45,137 nucleotides of DNA from positions 1 through 45,137 of the forward strand of contig JAFCCB010000002.1 of NCBI GenBank assembly GCA_017610445.1, in the 5' to 3' direction. Shown in pieces: positions 27,113 through 36,308 of the stretch; position 1 is the stretch's first letter; each line of letters begins with the position of its first letter. The notes below the pieces were generated by a model, which saw nothing but the letters and a program-made list of their open reading frames with translations, ran no database searches and had not been told where the DNA came from. Source of the DNA: Candidatus Dojkabacteria bacterium (lineage in GTDB: Archaea > Nanobdellota > Nanobdellia > Pacearchaeales > GW2011-AR1). The position numbers and the translations under genes were made by a program.

Positions 27113-27187
27113 GGCTCTGTAGCTCAGTCTGGTTAGAGCACTCGACTCTTAATCGAGGTGTCAGGGGTTCAAATCCCTTCAGGGCCA
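27113..27187 (+). tRNA. tRNA-Lys(CTT)
   Basis: Full cloverleaf: GGCTCTG/CAGGGCC acceptor, CTCGA-CTCTTAA-TCGAG anticodon arm, AGGGG-TTCAAAT-CCCTT T arm. Confidence 0.95.
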
Positions 27188-27209
27188 TTTTAAAATAAAA
27201 AATACTAAA

Positions 27210-27485
27210 TTAAATAAATAAAGAAGAAGACAAACTCCCTTTCTCTCCCACATTAAATCCTTTTGGATTTAATATCCTGTAACCAAATTTATCTAAATCA
27301 ATTCCTTTTGAAACAATATAAGAATCAAGCCTATCACAAAAATTATCAAGAAAACCTATCTGAACATTAACCATCACATAATTATTTGGATGTTTATCAA
27401 CTAATCCTCCAAATTCCCCTTCTTCTTTAACAAATTTAACTATCCCCTCATTATTTGTTATTAAATCAATTATCATTTCAGACAC
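27210..27485 (-). CDS. hypothetical protein
   Basis: 91-aa ORF. Confidence 0.45.
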   Translation of the reverse strand: MSEMIIDLITNNEGIVKFVKEEGEFGGLVDKHPNNYVMVNVQIGFLDNFCDRLDSYIVSKGIDLDKFGYRILNPKGFNVGEKGSLSSSLFI

Positions 27486-27526
27486 CGCTAACTAACACTC
27501 AACCTCTTAAAAATCTAAAACAAGCC

Positions 27527-27793
27527 TTACATTAATTGTCTTCTTATTGCATCAATATTTTCTGCAACTTCTTGCCCTTTCTTTGTTAGTTTAATTAGTT
27601 TTATTCTTCCTTTCTTTTCAAAACTAACTAACCCAAGCACTTCAAGTGTCTGCAGAATTTTAACTGCATGAGAATATGTGCAGTCAACTTCTTTTGCCAA
27701 AATACTGCCATACCTTGCTTTAGATACTTTTCTTAAAGCAACCAGCATTAAAGCCGGTTTTCTTCTAAAAAATATATCAAAATTATCTTTCAT
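27527..27793 (-). CDS. winged-helix (MarR-like) transcriptional regulator
   Basis: SILAKEVDCTYSHAVKILQTLEVLGLVSFEKKGRIKLIKLTKKGQEVA. Confidence 0.75.
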   Translation of the reverse strand: MKDNFDIFFRRKPALMLVALRKVSKARYGSILAKEVDCTYSHAVKILQTLEVLGLVSFEKKGRIKLIKLTKKGQEVAENIDAIRRQLM

Positions 27794-28111
27794 TTTATTT
27801 ATTTACAAAATGAGTTTTTTATAGATTATATCCCTATATACTCATTTCAAACTATATATTTAGTTATATAACAATTTATAAAACTTTCTATAGAAAAAAT
27901 TAACCAATCAGTAACAAATCCCAGTAGCCTTGCCCAAGAAGTAACAGCGTGTCACTCGCTTGCCTATAAAGTTTTTTTAATTCCTATAAAATTCTTCTTC
28001 TTTCCCATCCTACATTAAGCCTTTTTTCTTTAAGTAGTTCCTTTAAAGTATTCTTGAACAATTTCTATTGGTTCTCCCATTTTACTTCTAAAAATCAGCT
28101 AATTTTAAACC

Positions 28112-28186
28112 TTCCTTATTCAACCTCAATCTCTTCTCCAGTCAATTCCTTATTCAACCTCAATCTCTTCTCCAGTCAATTCCTTA
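28112..28186 (-). repeat. 34-bp tandem duplication at the 3' end of the 28150-28758 gene
   Basis: TTCCTTATTCAACCTCAATCTCTTCTCCAGTCAA repeated at 28112 and 28146. Confidence 0.9.
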
Positions 28187-28758
28187 TACATTTCTAAATA
28201 TCCTTTGCTGAATAATTTTGTTTTACCAGCAATCATTTTAATTTGAGTATTCCCATTAGCAACAGAGTCTTTCATAAACTGCTCAATATTATTTGATAAT
28301 AATGAGTAAACAGCCTCCTCCTTGCTAATACTAACCTCTAAATCCTCATTTTCAACAACACCTTTTTTGCTGTTAGGCATTCCTTTAACTATCTCAGAAT
28401 TCCACACTTCATCACCCAAATTAAACTCAATCCAGGGATTTTCAAACAAAGGGGATTTGTGCAGATAACCAACACCCAAAGCAACTAAAATATAATTAAT
28501 ATAATCTTCATTAAATTCTAAAACTCCCTGCCCCACAACTGCTGATTCATTAACTTCGCCCATTTCATTTGTATTTGCAAAAACAATATCTTTTAGAGGA
28601 TTTTCCAAGACAATTTCCACTTTAGGTTTTTTAATTAAAAATCCTGCAGCAAAAACAACCAACAAAATAAACAAAACTCCAAATACAATTAATAAAACCT
28701 TAATAACTTTTTTCGTCTTCACAAATTTGTTCCTTATCTTAATTTTATCTGTCACCAT
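28150..28758 (-). CDS. hypothetical membrane-anchored protein
   Basis: One N-terminal TM helix. Confidence 0.5.
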   Translation of the reverse strand: MVTDKIKIRNKFVKTKKVIKVLLIVFGVLFILLVVFAAGFLIKKPKVEIVLENPLKDIVFANTNEMGEVNESAVVGQGVLEFNEDYINYILVALGVGYLHKSPLFENPWIEFNLGDEVWNSEIVKGMPNSKKGVVENEDLEVSISKEEAVYSLLSNNIEQFMKDSVANGNTQIKMIAGKTKLFSKGYLEMYKELTGEEIEVE

Positions 28759-28926
28759 TTTTTAAATTAATTTTATTAAAGTATCTTATAAATTTTCAAG
28801 TTATGTTCTCAATAACTTAAGTCCTCATATGTATAACCCCTTTTTTAGAAGTTATAAATTAAATATTTATAATAATATAAAAAGCAATATTTAAATATTA
28901 CTTAAAACTATTTTAAAGGAAAACTA

Positions 28927-30243
28927 ATGGAAGAAAACCATTGGTTGTCTTGCAAAATGATAGATATAAAACTTATCAGGGAAAATCCAAAACAGGTGAA
29001 AGAAAACATAAAAAAGAAATTTCAAAATGAAAAACTTGTTTTAGTTGATAAAATAAAAAAATTAGATGAGAATTGGAGAAAACAAAAGTTCCAATCAGAT
29101 AGATTAAGAGCAGAAAGAAATAACATCTCTAAACAAATTAATCAGGCAAAAAAACAAAAGCAAAATTTAAAACCCTTAATAAAAAAAGCAAAAAAAATCC
29201 CAGAGAAAATAAAAAAAATAGAAGAAAAAACAGAGAAACTTCAAAAAGAAATTAAACAAATTATGCAACAGATTCCAAATATAATTTCAAAACAAACTCC
29301 CATTGGAAAAGATGAAACTAAAAACAGAGTAATAAAAAAATCAGGTAAAATTCAAAAATTTGCATTTAAAGTAAAAAATCATGTAGAACTTTTAGAAAAA
29401 TTAGATTTAATTGATTTTAATGCCTCTGCAAAAGTTTCTGGAAATGGATTTTATTATCTTAAAAAAGAATTAGCATTACTCAATCAAGCATTAATCAGAT
29501 TTGCAATTGATTTTATGAGAGAGAAAAATTACGAATACATTGAAACACCCTTAATGTTAAATGAGAAATCAATTTATGCTTCTATGGATAAAAAAGCAAT
29601 ACAAGAATCTGTTTATTCAATTAAAGATGAAAATTTAAGTTTAATCGGAACAGCAGAACAATCTCTCTTAGCTATGCACTTTAATGATACAATCCCAGAA
29701 TCAGAATTACCAAAAAAATATTTTTCATATTCAATGTGTTTTAGAAAAGAAATAGGTTCTCATGGAATAAATGAAAAAGGATTATGGAGAACCCACCAAT
29801 TTAATAAAGTTGAACAATTTATTTTTTGCACACCAGAACAATCTGAAAAACTCTATGATGAATTATTAAAAAATTCAGAAGGGATATTAAAACAGTTAGA
29901 ACTTCCTTACAGAATTTTAGAAATCTGTTCAGGAGATTTAGCAGACTGGAAATACAGAAGTGCTGACTTAGAAGTTTATCGCCCAACAACAAAAAAATAT
30001 GAAGAGATTATGTCTCTAAGTAATTGCACAGATTATCAAGCAAGGAAATTAAATATAAAATCAATAAATAAAAAAGGAAACAGAAGAATCCTTTATACAC
30101 TAAATAATACTGCTTTGGCAACTTCAAGAATAATGGTTGCAATTCTTGAAAACAACCAGCAAAAAGACGGTTCAATCAAAATCCCAAAAGTTCTTTGGAA
30201 ATACACTGGGTTTAAAGAGATAAAGCCAAAGAAAAAAATTTAA
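28927..30243 (+). CDS. serS: seryl-tRNA synthetase
   Basis: N-terminal coiled coil, LIGTAEQSLLAMH, CFRKEIGSHG, TRIMVAILEN-like ATSRIMVAILENNQ. Confidence 0.95.
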   Translation: MEENHWLSCKMIDIKLIRENPKQVKENIKKKFQNEKLVLVDKIKKLDENWRKQKFQSDRLRAERNNISKQINQAKKQKQNLKPLIKKAKKIPEKIKKIEEKTEKLQKEIKQIMQQIPNIISKQTPIGKDETKNRVIKKSGKIQKFAFKVKNHVELLEKLDLIDFNASAKVSGNGFYYLKKELALLNQALIRFAIDFMREKNYEYIETPLMLNEKSIYASMDKKAIQESVYSIKDENLSLIGTAEQSLLAMHFNDTIPESELPKKYFSYSMCFRKEIGSHGINEKGLWRTHQFNKVEQFIFCTPEQSEKLYDELLKNSEGILKQLELPYRILEICSGDLADWKYRSADLEVYRPTTKKYEEIMSLSNCTDYQARKLNIKSINKKGNRRILYTLNNTALATSRIMVAILENNQQKDGSIKIPKVLWKYTGFKEIKPKKKI

Positions 30244-30267
30244 ATAAAATAAAAACATTCAATTAAT

Positions 30268-30411
30268 ATGGTAACTAAAAGAAAACCTAAGAAAACAAAA
30301 AGAAAACCTAAGAAAACAAAAAGAAAACCTAAGAAAACAAAAAGAAAATCTATCAAAAAAAAGAAGGCGACAAAAACAAAAAAAGGATGGGGTCGCCCTT
30401 ATGGATATTAA
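30268..30411 (+). CDS. 47-aa Lys/Arg-rich repeat peptide
   Basis: MVTKRKPKKTKRKPKKTKRKPKKTKRKSIKKKKATKTKKGWGRPYGY*; three 21-bp tandem units; overlaps start of next ORF; not in ORF track. Confidence 0.5.
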   Translation: MVTKRKPKKTKRKPKKTKRKPKKTKRKSIKKKKATKTKKGWGRPYGY

Positions 30412-30844
30412 CATAATTCTAGTAATAATTCAAAGTATAATGGTAATAACCACAATTATTTATGTAATCTTAATTTCAAAAACAATCACATCTAATAAAA
30501 GATTAAATCAACAAAATATTTTCAATGAAATTGTAAGACAAGAAAGAGAACTAAAAATAAAACTATGGGAATACAGAGAGATTATAAATAATGAAAAAAC
30601 AAACAAAAAGAAAAGAGAGGAAACAAAACTTAATTATGATACAATTTTATTCAACTATTATGAATTTTTAGCTATTTGTTTATATAATAAATTAATTAAT
30701 GAAAAAGAAACAAAATTGTTTTTTAAAACACCCTTAGTGAGTGTAAGAGAATTATTTGAAAAGAGTTTACTTTTTAAGAAAAACTACGCTAAAAAAGAAC
30801 AATATAAAGTCGTCCAATGGCTTTTTAAAAGATGGAATATTTAA
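30401..30844 (+). CDS. hypothetical membrane-anchored protein
   Basis: N-terminal TM; ISKTITSNKRLNQQNIFNEIVRQERELKIKLWEYR. Confidence 0.55.
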   Translation: MDINIILVIIQSIMVITTIIYVILISKTITSNKRLNQQNIFNEIVRQERELKIKLWEYREIINNEKTNKKKREETKLNYDTILFNYYEFLAICLYNKLINEKETKLFFKTPLVSVRELFEKSLLFKKNYAKKEQYKVVQWLFKRWNI

Positions 30845-30890
30845 AAAATAGAACAACAATTCTTATAAAGTAAAATAAGTACCAATAAAT

Positions 30891-31121
30891 ATGACTCTGC
30901 AAGAAATATTAAATAAAATTAAAGAAAACCCAAAAAATCAAATACAAAAACAAGAAATTATAAAAATTTCTAATGGAAATAACCTAATTGTAACAATTTA
31001 TCCAATAGATAATAAAGCATTATTTCATGGAGAATATATACAAACTGCTAATTTTATAGATGAGTTAAAACCTCTCATTAATTTCTTAGATACTAAAAAA
31101 TATAGAATTAATTTACAATAA
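30891..31121 (+). CDS. hypothetical protein
   Basis: 76-aa ORF. Confidence 0.4.
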   Translation: MTLQEILNKIKENPKNQIQKQEIIKISNGNNLIVTIYPIDNKALFHGEYIQTANFIDELKPLINFLDTKKYRINLQ

Positions 31122-31173
31122 AACAAACTACTAATTTCAATAAATATAAAAACATATTTCTATTAGTATAATT

Positions 31174-31803
31174 ATGAAAAAACAAACAAAACAAAAATCT
31201 CCTAAAAAGAAATTCAAAATCCTCGCAGCAGGCGACTTCCACGGAGATTCTTCCACAGCAAAAAAATTAGCAAAAAAAGCAAAAAAACAAAATGTTGATT
31301 TGGTTATTTTAACCGGTGATATTACCGGAACAATAGAAACTGAAAATTTATTAAAGCCATTCATAGAACAAGGAAAAAAAGTCATCTTTGTTCCGGGAAA
31401 CTGGGAAACTAAAGAAACAGCAGATTTCCTGTCAAAACTTTATGGAGTAAAAAATATTGGAAAACATTATGTAAAATATAAAGACATTGGGATTTTTGGA
31501 GTAGGAAGCGAAGATTGGCAGTTAAATCTAAATGAGAAAAAAACATTTAACAAACTAAAAAAAAATTTTGAAAAAATAAAAAATTTGGAAAAACACATTT
31601 TAGTAAGTCATATTCATGCAGCAAAAACAAAAGCAGAATTTTCAGGAATCCCTGGAAGTACAGCATTAAGAAAAGCAATTAAAGAATTTCAGCCAGATTT
31701 ATTTATCTCAGGGCATATTCATGAAGCAGAAGGATTAAGTGAAAAAATTGGAAAAACAAAACTAATCAGTGTCGGAAGAAAAGGGAAAATTATTGAGATT
31801 TAA
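31174..31803 (+). CDS. metallophosphoesterase (YfcE-like)
   Basis: AAGDFHGDSS, LTGDITG, VPGNWE, VSHIHA, SGHIHE. Confidence 0.9.
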   Translation: MKKQTKQKSPKKKFKILAAGDFHGDSSTAKKLAKKAKKQNVDLVILTGDITGTIETENLLKPFIEQGKKVIFVPGNWETKETADFLSKLYGVKNIGKHYVKYKDIGIFGVGSEDWQLNLNEKKTFNKLKKNFEKIKNLEKHILVSHIHAAKTKAEFSGIPGSTALRKAIKEFQPDLFISGHIHEAEGLSEKIGKTKLISVGRKGKIIEI

Positions 31804-32108
31804 GCTTTATTTCTTTTTTTCATTTTCTTTATAAAAGATTCTCCTGTTATCTCTTTATATTTATTAACTAATTTTCTAAACTGATAATCAGAAATATAAT
31901 CTTCATTCTTACAAACTTTTAAGAATGTTTCAACTTGTACAAGATCTTCTTTATAAACTACTTGCTCCTAACAATGCCGAATCGGTTGGTTTCTTGAACT
32001 CTTTAATTTAGAAAAAGATTTTTCTAAATTTTCTAATAAATCTAATGTAACTAGTTCTAATCCTTTCTTTTTTAAATAAATCTCATCCATATCAGGCCTT
32101 TTTACCAT
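31800..32108 (-). pseudogene. 102-aa ORF interrupted by a single in-frame UAG (codon 47)
   Basis: MVKRPDMDEIYLKKKGLELVTLDLLENLEKSFSKLKSSRNQPIRHC*EQVVYKEDLVQVETFLKVCKNEDYISDYQFRKLVNKYKEITGESFIKKMKKRNKA*; UAG at 31968-31970. Confidence 0.6.
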
Positions 32109-32188
32109 AAATTTACTAAGAATAATAGATTTATAAGAATTATTGCATTATAACAAAACTTTTTAAAACAAATAATTTTAACAAATTC

Positions 32189-32512
32189 ATGATAACATCA
32201 GTACCAACAGAAATAATCAGTTTAGGATTAAACCATGAAGATTATGCAAAAATAGCAAGAAATGTAAAAAGAGTCCTAAATATATCAGAAACCAAATGGC
32301 AAAAAATCTTAGACAGAGCAAATAATGAACTTTCTGCAAAACTAAGAACAATTGCTCATCCTTTAATAAAACACATGACTTATGATAGAGAATTTTTTGC
32401 TGAAGCAAATCTAAAATATTCTAAAGGTCCTCCAATACAAGGTTGCTTTGTAACTGCATTAGCAGATTATTTATTAAGAAAAAAAGATGTTATTGAAAAA
32501 CATCTTTCTTAA
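32189..32512 (+). CDS. hypothetical protein
   Basis: 107-aa ORF. Confidence 0.45.
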   Translation: MITSVPTEIISLGLNHEDYAKIARNVKRVLNISETKWQKILDRANNELSAKLRTIAHPLIKHMTYDREFFAEANLKYSKGPPIQGCFVTALADYLLRKKDVIEKHLS

Positions 32513-32551
32513 AAAAGTTTTTATATGACTTACCTTTAATATTTATATAAT

Positions 32552-34879
32552 ATGCCAAGAAAAAAACCATCACCACAAAAAATCGAGCAAAAACAATTTC
32601 ATGTTTTTGCCCCAGAAGATATAAAACAATCAGTAGAAATTCCAGAAAAACCAAAACCTAAACTAAAAGATTTAGAAACAATAGAAAAAATAGGAAAAAA
32701 ACAAGCAGTTAAAAAAACAAAAAAACAAGCAGTTAAATCAGACAAATACATATTAATAATCACAGAAAAACCACAGGCTGCAGGAAAAATCGCAGCAGCA
32801 CTTTCTAATGGAACAGATAAAAAAATAAACAAACCAGGAGGGGTTTATTATTACAAACTTGAAAGAAACAATAAAAAAATAATAATCGCCTGTGCAGTCG
32901 GGCATTTATTCTCAGTCGCGCAGACAAAAAAAGGAAACACTTACCCTGTTTTTGACATTGAATGGAAGCCAAATTTTGAAGTCAGAAAAAAAGATTTCAC
33001 AAAAAAATATTATTCAACAATAAAAAAATTAGTTGGAAATGCCTCTGAGATTATTGTTGCAACAGATTTTGACATAGAAGGAGAGGTTATTGGCTACAAT
33101 ATCGTAAGATTTATTGCAGAAAAAAAAGATGCTAAAAGAATGAAATTCTCTTCTTTAACAGCAAAAGAACTGCAAGACTCTTATGACAATGCACTCCCAA
33201 CAATCGAATGGGGGCAGGCAATTGCAGGAGAAACAAGACATTTCCTTGACTGGCTTTACGGAATTAATCTTTCAAGAGCACTAATGCATGCAATTTCATC
33301 AACAGGAAAATTCAGAATAATGTCAATAGGTAGAGTTCAAGGCCCAACACTGCACCTAATAGTAAATAGAGAAAAAGAAATCAAAAAATTCAAATCAACA
33401 CCCTACTGGCAGGTATTTATAACAATAAATAATCAAACAAACATCTTAGAACTCAAACACAATAAAGATATAACAAAAAAACAAAATTTAGATAAATTCA
33501 AAAAATTAAAAAATAAAAAAATAGAAGTTACAACCAAAAAAACAAAACAGACAATTAACCCCCCCGCCCCTTTTGACCTTACCACTTTGCAGACAGAAGC
33601 ATACAAATTTTATTCAATAACTCCTTCAAGAACATTGCAGATTGCTCAAAAATTATATTTAGCAGGACTTATCTCTTATCCAAGAACATCCTCTCAAAAA
33701 ATTCCAGAAGGAATGAAACCAAAAGAAATCCTGAAAAAATTATCAAAATTCTTCCCAAAATTAACTGAAAACACAATAAGACAAAAACCAATCGAGGGGC
33801 ATAAATCAGACCCAGCCCATCCGGCAATCATCCCAACAGGACAGTATCAAAAACTGCAGGAACAAGACAAGAAAATTTACAATTTAATAGTAAAACGTTT
33901 CATTTCATGCTTCTGTGATAATGCAGAATTAGAAAATAAAAAAATAGAAACAGAGATTATATATGAATCTAAATCAAAACATGGAGATTCTGAATTAGGG
34001 CATGATGTTTTTATTAAAGAAAAACTTAAATTTTCTACAAGAGGTTTGGAAATAATAAATTCCGGCTGGATGGATGTTTACCCTGCTAAACTGCAGGAAA
34101 AAGAAATCCCTGATTTAAACGGAGAATTTAATATTGATAAAATCAGAACAGAAGAAAAACAAACAAAACCGCCAAAAAGATACTCACCTGCCTCTATTTT
34201 AAAAGAATTAGAAAAAAAATCCCTTGGAACAAAAGCCACAAGAGCAAATATACTAGAAACCCTTTACAACAGAAATTACATTAAAGAAAAATCAATTCAG
34301 GCAACAAAATTAGGAATTAGATTAATAGAAAGTTTAGAAAAACACTCTCCAATTATTATTAACGAAAAATTGACAAGAGAAATTGAAGAAGATATGGAAA
34401 ATATAAGAGCGAGCAGGCATAATTTAAAGAAAAAACAGGAAAATACAATAAAAAAAGCAGAAACATCTCTGACAAAAATCTCAAAAGATTTCAAAAAGCA
34501 GGAAAAAGAAATAGGAAAAGAACTTGTTAAAGCAAACGAAGCATTATGGGAACAGCAAAAACAAGACAACAAACTTGGAATAAAATGCCCTTCATGCAAC
34601 AAAGGAGAACTTACAATAAAATACACCCCTAGATTTAAGTCATATTTTATTGCCTGCACAAACTATCCAGATTGCAGGCAAACATTCCCCCTCCCATCTC
34701 ATTCATTAATTAAAAAAACAGATAAAATCTGCCCTTATTGCAAATGGCCGATGCTCCTCAGAATAAAAAAAGGAAAACGCCCGTGGATTTTCTGTCCAAA
34801 TCCAAAATGTGAATCAAGAAAAGATTTAGACTTAAATGGTAATACAAAAAAAAGAAAACCTAGATACTTTGGGAAATGA
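32552..34879 (+). CDS. topA: DNA topoisomerase I (type IA) with C-terminal zinc fingers
   Basis: ITEKPQAAGKIAAAL, ATDFDIEGEVIGYN, SIGRVQGPTLHLIV, GLISYPRTSSQKIP, two CPxC zinc fingers. Confidence 0.95.
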   Translation: MPRKKPSPQKIEQKQFHVFAPEDIKQSVEIPEKPKPKLKDLETIEKIGKKQAVKKTKKQAVKSDKYILIITEKPQAAGKIAAALSNGTDKKINKPGGVYYYKLERNNKKIIIACAVGHLFSVAQTKKGNTYPVFDIEWKPNFEVRKKDFTKKYYSTIKKLVGNASEIIVATDFDIEGEVIGYNIVRFIAEKKDAKRMKFSSLTAKELQDSYDNALPTIEWGQAIAGETRHFLDWLYGINLSRALMHAISSTGKFRIMSIGRVQGPTLHLIVNREKEIKKFKSTPYWQVFITINNQTNILELKHNKDITKKQNLDKFKKLKNKKIEVTTKKTKQTINPPAPFDLTTLQTEAYKFYSITPSRTLQIAQKLYLAGLISYPRTSSQKIPEGMKPKEILKKLSKFFPKLTENTIRQKPIEGHKSDPAHPAIIPTGQYQKLQEQDKKIYNLIVKRFISCFCDNAELENKKIETEIIYESKSKHGDSELGHDVFIKEKLKFSTRGLEIINSGWMDVYPAKLQEKEIPDLNGEFNIDKIRTEEKQTKPPKRYSPASILKELEKKSLGTKATRANILETLYNRNYIKEKSIQATKLGIRLIESLEKHSPIIINEKLTREIEEDMENIRASRHNLKKKQENTIKKAETSLTKISKDFKKQEKEIGKELVKANEALWEQQKQDNKLGIKCPSCNKGELTIKYTPRFKSYFIACTNYPDCRQTFPLPSHSLIKKTDKICPYCKWPMLLRIKKGKRPWIFCPNPKCESRKDLDLNGNTKKRKPRYFGK

Positions 34880-35106
34880 AACTTACAAAATTAATAATCC
34901 CAATAACAATTAGTTTATTAGCAACAGCTACAAGTGCAGATTCTATTCAACAAGTTCCTAAAATCCATAAAAAACCTTTAATCCCTTATTCTCAATCTAA
35001 ACCTTATAATCCAAAAAAAGAAAATAATACTAATTCAAATATGAAAGCTATTTTAGAAGATGATAAAGAATATTTATTTGATCAAAAACATATAATAAAA
35101 CAATAG
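34876..35106 (+). CDS. small secreted hypothetical protein
   Basis: N-terminal signal peptide; 4-bp overlap with topA. Confidence 0.5.
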   Translation: MKLTKLIIPITISLLATATSADSIQQVPKIHKKPLIPYSQSKPYNPKKENNTNSNMKAILEDDKEYLFDQKHIIKQ

Positions 35107-35157
35107 TATATTTCTAAATACAGATTTATTTAAAAACAAAATTTTCATTATGATTAA

Positions 35158-35841
35158 ATGAACCGAGATGAAGTAATTGCTAGAAATGGATTGGACATAA
35201 AAGCTATTAAATTAAGACCTGATAATCCTTTTACATGGGCTTCTGGATATAGAATGCCAATTTATAATGATAATAGGATGTTTCTTGGGGGATATACAAA
35301 CAGAAAACTAATTGCACTTGCCTTTTCAGATATCCTCTTTGAAAATAATATTTATTATGACATAATTGCAGGAACTTCAACAGCTGGTATTTCCCCTGCA
35401 ACAACCTTAGGAGACAAGGAAAAAACCCCTATAATTTATGTAAGAGATAAACCAAAAGATCATGGATTAAAAAATCAAATTGAAGGAATTGATGCTGAAT
35501 CAGATTTGCAAGGAAAAAAAGTTGTTTTAATAGAAGATTTAATTTCTACAGGAGGCAGTTCTGCAAGGGCTGTTCAAGCTATAAGAGATGCTAAAGGAGA
35601 ATGCAATTATTGTCTATCAATATTTAATTATGGATTAGATAAAGCAGTTAAAGCCTTTGATGCTTTAAATCCAAAATGTGATGTTCATTCTATTTTAACT
35701 TATGATAATCTATTAAAAATAGCAAAAGAAATAGGATATATAAATGAAGAACAAGTAGAAATGCTTACAGAATGGAAAACAGATCCTTTTAATTGGGGAG
35801 AAAAACATGGCTTTCCAAAAGTAGATAGAAGAGATAATTAA
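35158..35841 (+). CDS. pyrE: orotate phosphoribosyltransferase
   Basis: FTWASGYRMPIYNDNR, IAGTSTAGISPATTLG, VVLIEDLISTGGSSARAVQ. Confidence 0.9.
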   Translation: MNRDEVIARNGLDIKAIKLRPDNPFTWASGYRMPIYNDNRMFLGGYTNRKLIALAFSDILFENNIYYDIIAGTSTAGISPATTLGDKEKTPIIYVRDKPKDHGLKNQIEGIDAESDLQGKKVVLIEDLISTGGSSARAVQAIRDAKGECNYCLSIFNYGLDKAVKAFDALNPKCDVHSILTYDNLLKIAKEIGYINEEQVEMLTEWKTDPFNWGEKHGFPKVDRRDN

Positions 35842-35846
35842 AAATG

Positions 35847-35883
35847 CCAAAGTCAGGAGGGAGTTCAATTCTCCTATCCTGCA
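35847..35883 (+). pseudogene. tRNA 3' fragment (T arm + 3' acceptor strand)
   Basis: GGGAG-TTCAATT-CTCCT-ATCCTGC-A; no 5' half within 100 bp upstream. Confidence 0.6.
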
Positions 35884-35929
35884 TAACATTTATATAATGA
35901 TTTTTCTTAATAATTAAAAGAAAGAAAAA

Positions 35930-36205
35930 ATGAAAAAGAAAACTGTCTATGTGAAAGAAGTGAAGAAAGAAGTAAAACAAGCAAAAAAGGCAGTTAAAAA
36001 AGCAAAAAAAGAAATAAGAGGAGCAGAGGAAACAACAGAAAAGGCACAAGAAGAAGTTGTTGAAGTAGCAGAAGTGATAAAAGGAAAACAAAAGAAGAAA
36101 TTTACAGGTGCTGCAAGAGATTTAGAAAAAGCAGTTCATTCTGCAGCAGAATCTTGTGAATCTACAGAAGAAGCAGAATTCAAAATAAAATCTTCAAAAA
36201 AATAA
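35930..36205 (+). CDS. Lys/Glu/Ala-rich coiled-coil (histone H1-tail-like) protein
   Basis: VKEVKKEVKQAKKAVKKAKKEIRGAEE composition. Confidence 0.5.
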   Translation: MKKKTVYVKEVKKEVKQAKKAVKKAKKEIRGAEETTEKAQEEVVEVAEVIKGKQKKKFTGAARDLEKAVHSAAESCESTEEAEFKIKSSKK

Positions 36206-36308
36206 TTTTTTCAAAAAATCAGTGCCCCATTACCTAGTTCTTCAAAAAATTATTTATCAACTCTTCCTTTAAAGATACCAAGCTCTTATCTAAAGTATTC
36301 TCGCTTGG

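Noticed and set aside
31137-34659. Minus-strand ORFs 31137-31385, 32217-32408, 32599-32832, 34297-34659
   Set aside because: Antisense to phosphoesterase, hypothetical and topA coding regions.
26477-35883. The tRNA 5' half (26477) and the tRNA 3' fragment (35847) as partners of a trans-spliced split tRNA
   Set aside because: Acceptor strands GCCTCTG and ATCCTGC are not complementary, and an intact tRNA-Lys is present.
35789-36091. Minus-strand 100-aa Phe/Cys-rich ORF
   Set aside because: Antisense to the Lys-rich coiled-coil gene and to the tRNA 3' fragment; composition typical of antisense of Lys/Glu-rich DNA.
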